Assembly (NCBI RefSeq): GCF_017745095.1
Contig: NZ_JAGHZZ010000008.1
Location: forward strand, 237,830 to 301,829
Direction: 5' to 3'
From: Sporocytophaga sp.
GTDB taxonomy: Bacteria; Bacteroidota; Bacteroidia; Cytophagales; Cytophagaceae
DNA: 64,000 nt
The position numbers and the translations under genes are program-made. Each line of letters begins with the position of its first letter. The stretch's first letter is position 1. Under the pieces are notes generated by a model. The model made no database searches, was not told where the DNA came from, and saw only the letters and a list, made by a program, of their open reading frames with translations. Of the stretch, positions 37,210-47,360 are shown one piece after another.

Positions 37210-39156
37210 TCATTTCGAGATTACGTTTCCAAGCATCTTGGCAAGTTCCATATCAACCTTTTTCAGGTTTGTGTAGATCATCATCAGCCTAATTTGCTCT
37301 TCTTCCGAAGGATTATTTTTCAGTTGTTCCTTATTTTGCTCCAGCAAGAACATCACATTAAGCTTCTTAAGCTTTAAAACACAGGAATAAATAATTTCTG
37401 CGAGGTTATCCTCTTCCTTGGTTATAAAGATTTTAAACTTCTTTTCCCAGTTCGGACTGTAATCATATTTTGAGACCAGCATATCCACAGCTTCATTCCT
37501 TATTTTTTCATCATTGTGCTGAATAAAAAAGCCTTTGTCAGGCAAATTTCCATTATCATGCTCGGATTTAACCATCTCGAGCATCCTCCTATAAATATCA
37601 GTGTGAAAATCAATATCTTCTACCTGTTCCAGCACATACTCATACAATCTCTTCGATTCTTCAAGTTTTATAGGTGCGTAATTTATGATAAGCCTTAATA
37701 TTTCCCTTTCATGTGCCTCAATGGAAGTCATCTCAGGCTTTTTCTCTTCCTGAAAAAGCTCATAATCAGGATTGAAAAAATCTGGTGGCAGGTCAGGGGG
37801 AGGAGCATCTTCATGCTTCTTTTCCTGGTTCTTTTTAAGGACAATCTTATTATATTCGGAAATGAGGGTTTGTTCCTCTATCTCCATGAGGGCACTGCAT
37901 TGCTTAAAAAATATGGCCCTTTTTATGGCATCGGGAATCTTGGAAATACTTTCTACAATTTCCCTGATCACTCCTGCTTTTTTAACCGGATCTCCTTCCG
38001 TTTCTTTTAAGAAAAGTGCTGTTTTAAAACTGATAAAGTCTTTTTTAGAAGCCTTTATATATTTCTTAAATTCTTCCCCTCCAAGTTTTCTGACATAGCT
38101 ATCCGGATCCTCGCTATCAGGGAAAGTAACAACATTCACATTCATCCCCTGCTCCAGGATCATGTCGATACCGCGCATGGATGCTTTTATCCCAGCAATA
38201 TCTCCGTCATATAGAATGGTAATGTTGATGGTATAGCGGCTGATGAGTCGTACCTGGTCTTCAGTAAGGGAAGTACCAGAAGATGCAACCACATTTTCAA
38301 TTCCGGCCTGGTGAAGGCTAATTACGTCAGTATAACCCTCTACAAGAAAACAGTTATCCTCCTGACGGATAGATTGCTTTGCCTGATAAATCCCATAAAG
38401 GATTTTACTCTTATGATAAACTTCCGTTTCAGGTGAGTTAAGGTATTTCGGCTGACTTTTATCAGTTTTCAGAATCCTGGCCCCAAAAGCAATCACCTTC
38501 CCTGTCACATTATGGATTGGGAAAATCACCCTCGCCCTGAACCTATCGTAGTGCCTTACAGAATTTTTATCATTAGCATTTTCCTTCCTTACAACCAGTC
38601 CGGCCTTTTCTAGCATTTCAATAGAAAAACCTTCTTTTACAGCCTGTTTAAAAAGCCCTTCCCACTCTTCCAGACTATACCCCAGATCAAATTTCTTAAT
38701 GGTAGAGTCAGAAAAACCTCTTTCTTTAAAATAGCTGTAACCAATAGACTGGCCCTCATCATGTTCCTGTAAAATCTTCTGGAAATAATTCTTTGCATAT
38801 TGCAGGACGATCAGCAGGCTTTCTCTTTCATTTTGCTTATGAAAGTCAACATCTTTAGTGGGCCCTTCAGGTATATCTATACCATATTTTTTGGCAAGAT
38901 ACCTCATCGCTTCAATGTAACTCAGACCTTCAATGTCCATCACAAAGCGGATGGCATCACCGGCTTTACCACAACCAAAGCATTTATAAATACCTTTTGC
39001 TGGAGTTACTGCAAAAGAGGGTGTTTTTTCATTATGGAAAGGGCAACAGGCACTATAGTAATGGCCTTTCTTCTTGAGTGTGACAAAATCCCCGATAACT
39101 TCTACGATATCAATACTTTCATTAATCTTGTCGAGGATCTCCTTGGAAACTGCCAT
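37210..39156 (-). CDS. dnaG: DNA primase
   Basis: A 648-residue primase that makes RNA primers for DNA replication. The N-terminal zinc-binding domain (about 1-100) has CPFHNEKTPSFAVTPAKGIYKCFGCGKAGD with CxxH and CxxC ligands. The TOPRIM core (about 255-345) has FLVEGYTDVISLHQAGIENVVASSGTSLT and LYDGDIAGIKAS, the conserved metal-binding acids. The C-terminal helicase-binding part is divergent, as usual. The start is the first ATG before EILDKINESIDIVEVI. Confidence 0.97.
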   Translation of the reverse strand: MAVSKEILDKINESIDIVEVIGDFVTLKKKGHYYSACCPFHNEKTPSFAVTPAKGIYKCFGCGKAGDAIRFVMDIEGLSYIEAMRYLAKKYGIDIPEGPTKDVDFHKQNERESLLIVLQYAKNYFQKILQEHDEGQSIGYSYFKERGFSDSTIKKFDLGYSLEEWEGLFKQAVKEGFSIEMLEKAGLVVRKENANDKNSVRHYDRFRARVIFPIHNVTGKVIAFGARILKTDKSQPKYLNSPETEVYHKSKILYGIYQAKQSIRQEDNCFLVEGYTDVISLHQAGIENVVASSGTSLTEDQVRLISRYTINITILYDGDIAGIKASMRGIDMILEQGMNVNVVTFPDSEDPDSYVRKLGGEEFKKYIKASKKDFISFKTALFLKETEGDPVKKAGVIREIVESISKIPDAIKRAIFFKQCSALMEIEEQTLISEYNKIVLKKNQEKKHEDAPPPDLPPDFFNPDYELFQEEKKPEMTSIEAHEREILRLIINYAPIKLEESKRLYEYVLEQVEDIDFHTDIYRRMLEMVKSEHDNGNLPDKGFFIQHNDEKIRNEAVDMLVSKYDYSPNWEKKFKIFITKEEDNLAEIIYSCVLKLKKLNVMFLLEQNKEQLKNNPSEEEQIRLMMIYTNLKKVDMELAKMLGNVISK

Positions 39157-39188
39157 TCTGCCTTAAAATTATGAGGTATTAAATTTAA

Positions 39189-39196
39189 CAAATTTA
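39189..39196 (-). promoter_or_regulatory. -7-like box upstream of dnaG
   Basis: On the minus strand TAAATTTG matches TAnnTTTG exactly, 33 bases before the dnaG start codon. A GTTG about 15 bases further upstream is a possible but weak -33 element. Confidence 0.35.
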
Positions 39197-39406
39197 ACTG
39201 AGGCATCGAAACAACACTTTATATTATCCGGTTAATAACATTTTAACATTTTTAATAAAAAGACTGAATTGATCAAATTGATTGTATATGAAGATACTTT
39301 TTCAGATTCCACATGTTACTAACAGTTTATTCACACTTTCCCTTAATTTAATGTGGAAAAGTAACCTGGGCTTGGTTTGATTATCTTTAAACTAGATTAA
39401 TACTAT

Positions 39407-40387
39407 ATGATAAAACTTTTTAAAGTACTCCTATTTATTTTTGCCGGAGTTTTTATTCTCCTGATCGGTGCACTTATATACATGAAATTTGCCTTACCCA
39501 ATGTAGGTCCTGCCCCTGAAATGAAAGTAGATATGAGTCCGGCGAAAGTTGAGAGAGGTAAATATCTGGCCAACTATGTATCTGTTTGCATGGATTGTCA
39601 CTCTGAAAGAGATTGGAATAAGTTTGCCGGTCCTATGGTTGAAGGCACCTTGGGCAGTGGAGGGGCAGAATTCAACCAGAAATTAGGGTTTCCGGGTACA
39701 TTTTATGCGCAAAACATTTCACCTGTTGGCCTTGAAAACTGGACAGACGGAGAAATTTTCAGAGCAATTACAAGTGGCGTTTCTAAAGACGGAAAAGCCT
39801 TATTTACTGTGATGCCCCACCCTGCTTACGGCAAAATGGATGAAGATGACATCAAATGTATAATTGCTTACCTCAGAACATTAAAACCAGAAGGTAAACA
39901 AGCTCCTGAGTCCAAAGCAGATTTCCCAATGAACTTCATCATCAATACCATTCCTCAAAAACCTGATTTTCATAAAATTCCTGACACAACTGATGTGGTT
40001 GCTTATGGAAAATATATTTATACCGCAGCTGCCTGCACTGACTGTCATACCAAACAAGATAAAGGACGTAAAATCGAAGGTATGACAGATGCCGGAGGAT
40101 TTGAATTTCCTCTTCCCTATGGTGGAATTGTGAGATCGGCGAATATTACTCCGGATAAAGAAACAGGAATAGGTAACTGGACAGAAGAACAGTTTGTAAA
40201 AAGATTTAAAGCTTACACGGATTCAGCTGCAAGGAATATGATTGTTCATAAAGGTCGTTTTAATACAAATATGCCCTGGACCATGTATGCAGGAATGAAG
40301 GAAGAAGACCTGAAGGCACTGTACGCCTATCTTAAAAGTATTCCTCCTGTAAAAAATAATGTAGTATTATTTTCACCAAAAGAATAA
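39407..40387 (+). CDS. Di-haem c-type cytochrome, membrane-anchored
   Basis: A 326-residue protein with an N-terminal membrane segment (LLFIFAGVFILLIGALIYM, about 8-26) and two class I cytochrome c domains. Haem-binding motifs are CMDCH near residue 62 and CTDCH near 211. Met residues suited as axial ligands occur in VMPHPAYGKM and NMPWTMYAGM. Each domain ends with the usual IAYLRTLKP / YAYLKSIPP helix. An electron carrier on the periplasmic side, in respiration or with an unlinked dehydrogenase, is inferred. No partner gene is adjacent. Confidence 0.9.
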   Translation: MIKLFKVLLFIFAGVFILLIGALIYMKFALPNVGPAPEMKVDMSPAKVERGKYLANYVSVCMDCHSERDWNKFAGPMVEGTLGSGGAEFNQKLGFPGTFYAQNISPVGLENWTDGEIFRAITSGVSKDGKALFTVMPHPAYGKMDEDDIKCIIAYLRTLKPEGKQAPESKADFPMNFIINTIPQKPDFHKIPDTTDVVAYGKYIYTAAACTDCHTKQDKGRKIEGMTDAGGFEFPLPYGGIVRSANITPDKETGIGNWTEEQFVKRFKAYTDSAARNMIVHKGRFNTNMPWTMYAGMKEEDLKALYAYLKSIPPVKNNVVLFSPKE

Positions 40388-40495
40388 ATACTCAATTATT
40401 TAAGGGGAAAGACAACTTATTCGGAAATAGTTTTGTTAAGACAATTGAGCATTTTTGAGTAAATTGCACAGATACAACAGAAGGATTATTAATTG

Positions 40496-41593
40496 ATGGT
40501 TTTTACTAAAGAACAAATTCTTAAAGCCTTATCTACAGTTCAGGAACCGGATCTGAAAAAAGATCTTGTTACCTTGAACATGATTAAGGATGTTCAGACT
40601 GACGGAAATAAAATTTCATTTACTGTAGTTTTAACAACTCCTGCCTGCCCGCTCAAAGAGCTTATCAAATCTTCTTGCATTGATGCAATCCATAAACTTG
40701 TTTCCGCTGATGCAAAAGTTGAAGTTCATATGACTGCAGATGTTACATCGGCTAGAACTAGTGCTGGTCCAATGCTTCCAGGAGTAAAAAATATTATTGC
40801 CATATCCTCCGGCAAAGGTGGTGTTGGTAAATCTACTGTTACAGCCAATCTTGCCATAGCACTTACCAAGTTAGGCGCTAAAGTTGGTTTGATCGATGCA
40901 GATATTTTCGGACCATCTATGCCAACCATGTTTGATCTGGAAGATGTACGTCCAAGTGTGATTCAGGAAAATGGTAAAAACTTCATCATTCCGGTAAAGC
41001 AATACGGTGTAGAATTGATGTCAATCGGCTTCCTTACTCCTCCGGACCATGCAATGGTATGGAGAGGACCTATGGCAAGTTCAGCATTGAAGCAGTTCTT
41101 TTCAGATTGCAAATGGGGAGAGCTTGATTATCTTTTGATAGACCTGCCTCCTGGAACCAGCGACATTCACCTCACTCTTGTACAGACAGTATCCGTAACG
41201 GGTGCCATAGTTGTAACTACACCTCAGAAAGTTGCGCTGGCAGATGCACAGAGAGGATTAGGAATGTTCAGACAACCACAAATTAATGTACCTGTTTTGG
41301 GAGTTGTTGAAAATATGGCTTATTTTACCCCTCTTGAATTACCTGATAATAAATATTTTATTTTCGGGGAAAACGGAGGCAAAGGATTTGCCGAAAATAA
41401 TAACGTTCCTTTACTAGGACAGATACCTTTGGTGCAGGGAATCAGAGAATGTGGAGACAATGGAAAGCCTGCAGCTATGCAAAATGACGTGATTGCAGAA
41501 GCATTCAGAGAACTGGCAGAAACATTGGCCCAACAGGTTGCAATCAGAAATGCAAGTTCAGAAGCTACTCAAAGAGTAGAAATTAAAGTTTAA
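40496..41593 (+). CDS. Mrp/NBP35-type Fe-S carrier ATPase
   Basis: A 365-residue protein (the ATG at 40496; a TTG one codon earlier is less likely). The N-terminal MIP18-like domain (about 1-90) has LKALSTVQEPDLKKDLVTLNMI and TTPACPLKELI. The P-loop ATPase domain (about 98-350) has the deviant Walker A ISSGKGGVGKSTVTANLA, DADIFGPSMPTMF and DLPPGTSDIHLTL. It transfers Fe-S clusters to apoproteins. Its neighbour 33 bases downstream is an Nfu-type Fe-S scaffold protein, which supports this role. It is called ApbC or Mrp in other genomes. Confidence 0.95.
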   Translation: MVFTKEQILKALSTVQEPDLKKDLVTLNMIKDVQTDGNKISFTVVLTTPACPLKELIKSSCIDAIHKLVSADAKVEVHMTADVTSARTSAGPMLPGVKNIIAISSGKGGVGKSTVTANLAIALTKLGAKVGLIDADIFGPSMPTMFDLEDVRPSVIQENGKNFIIPVKQYGVELMSIGFLTPPDHAMVWRGPMASSALKQFFSDCKWGELDYLLIDLPPGTSDIHLTLVQTVSVTGAIVVTTPQKVALADAQRGLGMFRQPQINVPVLGVVENMAYFTPLELPDNKYFIFGENGGKGFAENNNVPLLGQIPLVQGIRECGDNGKPAAMQNDVIAEAFRELAETLAQQVAIRNASSEATQRVEIKV

Positions 41594-41626
41594 AACGTTA
41601 AGTTTAAAAGGCTTATATAAGATAAA

Positions 41627-41926
41627 ATGAATACTACAGCACCAAACTCCGGATTAATTGAAAAAGTAGAAATTGCTTTAAACAGCATCAGACCATACCT
41701 GGAAGCTGACGGAGGTAATGTAAGAGTGATAGAAGTAACAGAAAAAATGGTTGCTAAACTTGAGCTTCTCGGCGCTTGCGGTTCCTGCCCAATGTCAACT
41801 ATGACATTAAAAGCAGGAGTTGAAGAGGCAATCAAAAAAGCTGTTCCGGAAATTACCAGTGTGGTTGCGGTTAATATCACAGCTCCGGATGACCCACATG
41901 CAGTAATGCCTTCAACGGTGTACTAG
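41627..41926 (+). CDS. NifU C-terminal domain (Nfu) Fe-S scaffold protein
   Basis: A 99-residue single-domain protein with the Nfu core IRPYLEADGGNVRVIEV and the cluster-binding motif GACGSCPMSTMTLKAGVEEAI, in which the two Cys of CxxC bridge a 4Fe-4S cluster between two subunits. It delivers clusters to target enzymes. It lies 33 bases after the Mrp-type ATPase gene. A terminator follows. Confidence 0.94.
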   Translation: MNTTAPNSGLIEKVEIALNSIRPYLEADGGNVRVIEVTEKMVAKLELLGACGSCPMSTMTLKAGVEEAIKKAVPEITSVVAVNITAPDDPHAVMPSTVY

Positions 41927-41952
41927 TAGATATTCAACTTATTACAAAACAA

Positions 41953-41983
41953 TAATACCGCTTTACTGTCGGTATTAATTTTT
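41953..41983 (+). terminator. Rho-independent terminator after the nfu-type gene
   Basis: TAATACCG (41953-41960) pairs perfectly with CGGTATTA (41970-41977) around a 9-base loop and is followed by ATTTTTA. Confidence 0.75.
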
Positions 41984-42033
41984 ATACAACAAACCCAAAA
42001 TATACTTTAACCGGTAAAAAGAAGGATTATATC

Positions 42034-44727
42034 ATGAAAATAGGAATATTTTTTGGCGGACAGTCAAGAGAAAGAGAAATTTCCTTTGCAGGTGGACGTA
42101 CCGTTTATGACAACCTTAATAAGAATTTATTTGAAGCTGTTCCAGTTTTTGTTGACAGTGTAGGTGATTTTATACTGCTGGACTGGCAATATATATATAA
42201 AGGTACTATCAGAGATTTCTTCCCTCCGTTTAACCATCTTCCCCCTACTCAACACGGATTTCAAATATATATTGAATCTCTGGGGGATTTAAGCATAGAG
42301 GAAAGAGAAAACGTTATCCGCCAGGTAGGAAGAAGAATCCAACCTGATGAATTTTCCAAACTCTTTGACTTTGCATTCCTCGCACTTCACGGTCCATACG
42401 GTGAGGACGGGAACATTCAAGGACTATTAGAGTGGTATAATATTCCTTATTCAGGATCAGGCATACTTCCTTCTTCTATCGGAATCAACAAGATCGTTCA
42501 GAAGAAACTGATGAAAAATGCAGGATTTCCGGGGCCGAGAAATCTTTATCTGAAAAAAGAAGATTGGTTAAATGAATCAGACAAATCCTCTTTTTTTCAT
42601 CAATTTAGAAATGAGCTCGGACTTCCATTTGTGGTAAAAGCTCCTTACCAGGGATCTTCTATCGGAATCTCTGTAATCAGCAAGGAAGATCATCAGGCAT
42701 TTGAGAAAGCAGTTTACAGAAGCTTTTTCATACAACCTGTTTCAAAACAGGACTGGACAAGCCTTTCAGAAGAAGGCAAAATCAATTTCATAAGAACATT
42801 AACAGATATACGTGATGGTATTGGTCTGCCGGTTATGATGAGCGGTAATAAGATCAACCATCCTGAAAATCTATACAACTATCTTAACGCTCATTTCAGT
42901 CAGTCAGACTCCACTCTGATCCTTGAAAGCCTTGACAACGAAGAAGAAATTGTAATTGAAGGTTTCATCAGCGGTAAAGAGTTCAGCTGTATTGTAGTGC
43001 AGGACGATAAAGGTAAAGCAGTAGCTTTGCCTCCAACAGAAATTCGTAAAGGTAACGACGTATTTGACTATCGCTCTAAATACCTTCCAGGTATGAGTAG
43101 AAAAGTTACCCCGATTGACATTTCCACCAATCAGATCGAAGGAATCAGAACAGCATGCGAGCGTCTTTTCAATGAATTAAACTTCAACGTTTATGCACGT
43201 CTGGATGGGTTCATCAATCAGGAAGGAGAAATTTTCCTGAACGATCCGAATACTACTTCGGGAATGCTTCCATCAAGTTTCTTTTTCCATCAGGCTGCCG
43301 AGATAGGATTAAATCCATCTCAATTCCTGACCTATATTATCAGGACATCACTTGCTGAAAGAATTAAAACAGGTAAGAAGACTTTTGCATTTAAGCAATT
43401 ATTAAATGCGCTTGACTCAAACCTTCATAGATTGAATACTGCTGCTTCAGAGAAAACAAAAGTTGCAGTGATCATGGGTGGTTATTCTTCTGAAAGACAT
43501 ATTTCAGTAGAAAGCGGAAGAAATATATTTGAGAAACTAGCTTCCAGCAAGAAATACGAGCCTGTTCCGATTTTCCTTACAGGAAATGAAGAATCTCACA
43601 AGCTTTATCTCATCCCTGTAAACATCATGTTGAAAGACAATGCAGATGATATCAGAGATAAGGTCCTTTCAGCAGATTCAAAATCCAAGCATCCTGTGAT
43701 TCAGAAAGTGATCACAGAGGCAAAAGATATCACTGTTAAATATGCTGGTAATGCCATACTTGAGCCGAGAGAAATCAGTTATCCTGAGCTGGCGGAGAAA
43801 GTTGATTCGGTATTCATAGCATTGCATGGAAGACCAGGAGAAGACGGAGTTGTACAAAGTAACCTTGAGAAATTCGGGGTTCCATACAATGGATCAGGAG
43901 TACAAAGCTCTCAGATCACCATAAATAAGTATGAGACCAATAAACTTCTCAGAGAGAATGGCGTAAAGGTTGCCAATCATAAACTTGTATTCAAAAATGA
44001 TTGGGCTAATAATTATGAAACCCTTATTAAAGAAATCGAAAGCACTTTCCAATATCCTATTATTGCAAAACCAGCTGACGATGGTTGTAGCTCTGCTGTA
44101 AAAAAGATCAATAACCTTGAAGAATTGACAGCTTATGCAAAATTGATCTTTGCATGGGATGATCTCAGAGATTCAGAGTCTTCAAGAACTTTAAAACTGA
44201 AGTACAATGAAGAATTTCCTTGCAAAAACTATTTTCTGATAGAAGATCTTGTAAGTAAAGGCAATGCAAAACATTTCCTTGAAGTTACAGGAGGTTTACT
44301 AACCAAATTTAATGCAAGCGGGGAAATTGAGTATGAAATGTTTGAGCCAAGTGAAACGCTGGCTACAGGAGATGTACTTTCACTTGAAGAAAAATTCCTT
44401 GCTGGTGAAGGTCAGAATATAACACCTGCCAGGTACAGCAAAGATCCTGAAGCTCAAAAATATATTTCTTCTCAGGTGAGAGCTGAACTTCAAAGAGCAG
44501 CAAAAATTCTTAACATTCAGGGATATGCCCGTATCGATGCTTTCGTTAAAATTTACGATGATAACAGAGCAGAGACAATAGTTATAGAGGTAAACTCGTT
44601 GCCAGGTATGACACCTGCGACCTGTATTTTCCATCAGACGGCGATCAATGGCTATAAGCCTTATGATTTCATTGACAAAATACTTACATTCGGAATCGAA
44701 AGAAATAACAGAAAAGTTTTAATATAA
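42034..44727 (+). CDS. ddl: Tandem-fused D-alanine-D-alanine ligase (two ATP-grasp units)
   Basis: An 897-residue protein, more than twice the usual 300-370 residues of Ddl. Unit 1 (about 1-455) starts IGIFFGGQSREREISFAGG and has ALHGPYGEDGNIQGLLE, YQGSSIGISVI, VFDYRSKY and NDPNTTSGMLPSS. Unit 2 (about 472-897) restarts with VAVIMGGYSSERHISVESG and has ALHGRPGEDGVVQSNLE, ADDGCSSAVKKI and EVNSLPGMTPATC. Unit 1 keeps the Tyr region YDYxxKY-like but has Asp in place of the metal-binding Glu of ExN. Unit 2 keeps ExN but lacks the Tyr motif. Only one half, or both together, may make D-Ala-D-Ala. The gene lies next to a PASTA protein. Confidence 0.88.
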   Translation: MKIGIFFGGQSREREISFAGGRTVYDNLNKNLFEAVPVFVDSVGDFILLDWQYIYKGTIRDFFPPFNHLPPTQHGFQIYIESLGDLSIEERENVIRQVGRRIQPDEFSKLFDFAFLALHGPYGEDGNIQGLLEWYNIPYSGSGILPSSIGINKIVQKKLMKNAGFPGPRNLYLKKEDWLNESDKSSFFHQFRNELGLPFVVKAPYQGSSIGISVISKEDHQAFEKAVYRSFFIQPVSKQDWTSLSEEGKINFIRTLTDIRDGIGLPVMMSGNKINHPENLYNYLNAHFSQSDSTLILESLDNEEEIVIEGFISGKEFSCIVVQDDKGKAVALPPTEIRKGNDVFDYRSKYLPGMSRKVTPIDISTNQIEGIRTACERLFNELNFNVYARLDGFINQEGEIFLNDPNTTSGMLPSSFFFHQAAEIGLNPSQFLTYIIRTSLAERIKTGKKTFAFKQLLNALDSNLHRLNTAASEKTKVAVIMGGYSSERHISVESGRNIFEKLASSKKYEPVPIFLTGNEESHKLYLIPVNIMLKDNADDIRDKVLSADSKSKHPVIQKVITEAKDITVKYAGNAILEPREISYPELAEKVDSVFIALHGRPGEDGVVQSNLEKFGVPYNGSGVQSSQITINKYETNKLLRENGVKVANHKLVFKNDWANNYETLIKEIESTFQYPIIAKPADDGCSSAVKKINNLEELTAYAKLIFAWDDLRDSESSRTLKLKYNEEFPCKNYFLIEDLVSKGNAKHFLEVTGGLLTKFNASGEIEYEMFEPSETLATGDVLSLEEKFLAGEGQNITPARYSKDPEAQKYISSQVRAELQRAAKILNIQGYARIDAFVKIYDDNRAETIVIEVNSLPGMTPATCIFHQTAINGYKPYDFIDKILTFGIERNNRKVLI

Positions 44728-45495
44728 ATGATTTTTAAAGCAAACTCCTGGAAGCACATAGTTATTCATGTGATCATTATTGCAACATTATTTTTCGGAC
44801 TGTTGGCTATGTTCTTTTACTTCTATCTTCCTTCTGCTACCAAGCATGGGGAAAGTATAACAGTGCCTAAACTAACCGGAATGACTGTTGCCGAGCTTGA
44901 CGAATTTCTTTCTTCCAGAAATCTGAGATATCAGATCAATGACTCTACTTATGTAAGCGGATCTAAGCCACATACTGTACTTTCCCAACACCCACTGGAA
45001 GGATCAAAAGTGAAAGATGGCAGAAAGATTTATATTTCTGTTAGTTCATTGAATCCTCCAAAGGTTAAAATGCCTAACCTTGTAGACCTTTCTTTGAAAA
45101 GTGCTGAAATGATGCTTAAAGGTTATGATCTTGTTCTTGCCGGAACACAATATGTACCAAGCCCATACTCAAATGTGGTAATAGACCAAATAGTTGACGG
45201 AAAACATATTGAGCACGGAGCACCAGTATCAAAAGGAACCAAAGTAACATTAATGGTTGGAAATGGCACAGGTACTGAAGAAAAAGAAATACCTGATCTT
45301 ATTGGAATGCCACTTGATGAGGCAAGAGTTTTACTTTCCGGAACCGGACTTTCCATTTCGGAAAAATCTGATCCTGAATCTACAGAGCCTGAAGGAACTG
45401 TAATCAGACAAAAACCTGCAGCAGGAGAAAAATTAAAAATCGGAGAAATCGTTGATGTATGGGTAGCGGGTCAACCGACTACTATAACTCATTAA
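44728..45495 (+). CDS. PASTA domain membrane protein
   Basis: A 255-residue protein with one N-terminal membrane segment (IVIHVIIIATLFFGLLAMFFYFYL, about 12-35) and three extracytoplasmic PASTA repeats. These begin VPKLTGMTVAELDEFLSSRNL, MPNLVDLSLKSAEMMLKGYDL and IPDLIGMPLDEARVLLSGTGL. PASTA domains bind peptidoglycan fragments or beta-lactams. No kinase or transpeptidase domain is attached. The ATG follows the ligase stop directly, so the pair is coupled, which fits a cell-wall role. Confidence 0.93.
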   Translation: MIFKANSWKHIVIHVIIIATLFFGLLAMFFYFYLPSATKHGESITVPKLTGMTVAELDEFLSSRNLRYQINDSTYVSGSKPHTVLSQHPLEGSKVKDGRKIYISVSSLNPPKVKMPNLVDLSLKSAEMMLKGYDLVLAGTQYVPSPYSNVVIDQIVDGKHIEHGAPVSKGTKVTLMVGNGTGTEEKEIPDLIGMPLDEARVLLSGTGLSISEKSDPESTEPEGTVIRQKPAAGEKLKIGEIVDVWVAGQPTTITH

Positions 45496-45505
45496 AATTA
45501 TCTAT

Positions 45506-47356
45506 ATGCTAAAAAGCTTTATAAGATCTCCATTTTTTTATTTTCTTTTTACTTTTTTCCTGTTCAATGAAAATACTTGGGGGCAGATTTTTATCCGCCC
45601 CCTCGAATACGATCCTTCAAGAGGATTAAATAAAAACTTAAGAGTGGCTGCTATTAATGATACGCTCTCTTTACCTTTCTTCGAAGACTTTTCCCAGAAT
45701 ATAACTACTTCTCCCGACCTTTCCAGATGGATGTCGGGTAGCGGCACTTTTATCTCTCAGGATTATGCCATGAATCCTCCTAGTGTAAAAGTTGCAACCT
45801 TTGATGGCCTCAATGCAGAAGGAATGCCTTATAACTTTTCTATACCAACTGCAGAGGGAAAAACAGACGACCTGACATCAAAACCGATAAATCTTAAATC
45901 ATTAACCCCAGCAGACTCTGTCATGCTGAGTTTCTACTGGCAAAACTCTGGTTTCGGAGATCCTTCAGACAATAAAATTGATTCACTGAGACTTGAATTT
46001 AAAAATGCGGAAGAGAAATGGAAGACAGTCTGGTCTAATAAGCCTCCGATCGCAGACAAATCAAATTTCTTTCAGAAAATTATTCCGATAAAAGATTCCT
46101 CCTTCTTTCATGGTGGCTTCCAATTCCGCTTTACTTCTTACGGAAGACAAAGCGGGTCTTTCGATATCTGGAATATTGATTATATCATCTTGGATTCTAA
46201 CAGAACTCAAAGCGATACATTATATCCAGACGCAGCTCCAATTACATTACCTACCTCCTTGCTTAAAAATTATCAGTCAATGCCGGTAAATCAGTTCGTA
46301 GCTGGTGGAGGAAGTGCAAAAGCATCGTCAAGCAATGTTCGTGTTCACAACTTGGGTATTACTCGAACTCCTACATATACGAGTTATGCCATTGATAAAA
46401 CAACTCAAAACATTCTTCAGACAAGAAACTTGCAGGGTGCTTTGATCGGCCCCTTTGCTCAGGCTACAATTGCATGGGATCTTGATGATATCAATGTAAC
46501 AGAGACAACTGAACCTGTTTTCATTAATCAATGCTTTGCAATACATTCTAAAGATACTATTGAGAATGGAATTGATTTCAGGGTAAATGACAGCATTTGC
46601 AAAAGCACAGCATTATCTGATTATTATGCTTATGATGATGGCACAGCTGAGTTTTATGTAGGATCTAACTCTGCCGGATCTAGATTCGCACTGAAATTCG
46701 GGTTAACCAAACCTGATACCATTACGGATATTGAAATATACTTTCCCCGAGTTGGACTCTCATTCGACAAACAGCCTCTGGTGCTGAATGTATGGAAATC
46801 CATAACTATTGGTAAAAACAATGAAGAAGTTCTAACATCACAAGATATTATCATTGAATACACAAGTCTTAATACATACAAAAGGTATCATCTTGCAAAT
46901 CCTGTATTGCTAACTGATTCCTTCTACGTTGGATATCGTCAGAATTTTGGGAATACATATCAATTAGGAATTGGCTTTGATAAGAATAATGATAACCAGA
47001 GTCATACGTTTGTGAACCTTGGAAATGAGTGGCAGAATTTTGACAAGGCTCCAGGCACTATCATGATTAGACCAGTCTTTGGAAAAGGATTTCCTGTTGG
47101 GAATAAACCTCCTGTGCAAGAGCTTGAAGCTAATGTTTTCCCAAACCCAAGCACAGGGTTGATTAATATTTATGGTAAAATATCAAAAGCTACTTTATAT
47201 GACTTGTCAGGCCGAGTGATGGCTGAACAGATTTACGATAATTATGTCTTCTCAGAAAACCTGATGGATATCAGTCATCTGAACAATGGATTGTACCTAC
47301 TTCACCTTACTGACGGCAATGCCTTGACAGTTAAAAAGGTTCTACTTAACAAATAA
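45506..47356 (+). CDS. T9SS type A sorting-domain protein
   Basis: A 616-residue exported protein with a signal peptide (FYFLFTFFLFNENTWGQ, about 10-26). The mature part is beta-rich with an N-terminal segment LPFFEDFSQ and a jelly-roll-like region (LDLKSLTPADSVMLSFYWQNSGF style, about 130-235), typical of Bacteroidota cargo proteins. It ends in a type A sorting domain (VFPNPSTGLINIYGK to GLYLLHLTDG, about 545-616). No catalytic motif is recognised. The stop is only four bases from the convergent M50 protease stop. Confidence 0.85.
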   Translation: MLKSFIRSPFFYFLFTFFLFNENTWGQIFIRPLEYDPSRGLNKNLRVAAINDTLSLPFFEDFSQNITTSPDLSRWMSGSGTFISQDYAMNPPSVKVATFDGLNAEGMPYNFSIPTAEGKTDDLTSKPINLKSLTPADSVMLSFYWQNSGFGDPSDNKIDSLRLEFKNAEEKWKTVWSNKPPIADKSNFFQKIIPIKDSSFFHGGFQFRFTSYGRQSGSFDIWNIDYIILDSNRTQSDTLYPDAAPITLPTSLLKNYQSMPVNQFVAGGGSAKASSSNVRVHNLGITRTPTYTSYAIDKTTQNILQTRNLQGALIGPFAQATIAWDLDDINVTETTEPVFINQCFAIHSKDTIENGIDFRVNDSICKSTALSDYYAYDDGTAEFYVGSNSAGSRFALKFGLTKPDTITDIEIYFPRVGLSFDKQPLVLNVWKSITIGKNNEEVLTSQDIIIEYTSLNTYKRYHLANPVLLTDSFYVGYRQNFGNTYQLGIGFDKNNDNQSHTFVNLGNEWQNFDKAPGTIMIRPVFGKGFPVGNKPPVQELEANVFPNPSTGLINIYGKISKATLYDLSGRVMAEQIYDNYVFSENLMDISHLNNGLYLLHLTDGNALTVKKVLLNK

Positions 47357-47360
47357 AATA

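Noticed and set aside
39689-40330. Di-haem cytochrome as part of an alcohol or aldehyde dehydrogenase operon
   Set aside because: Such cytochromes often pair with dehydrogenase subunits, but neither neighbour here is one.
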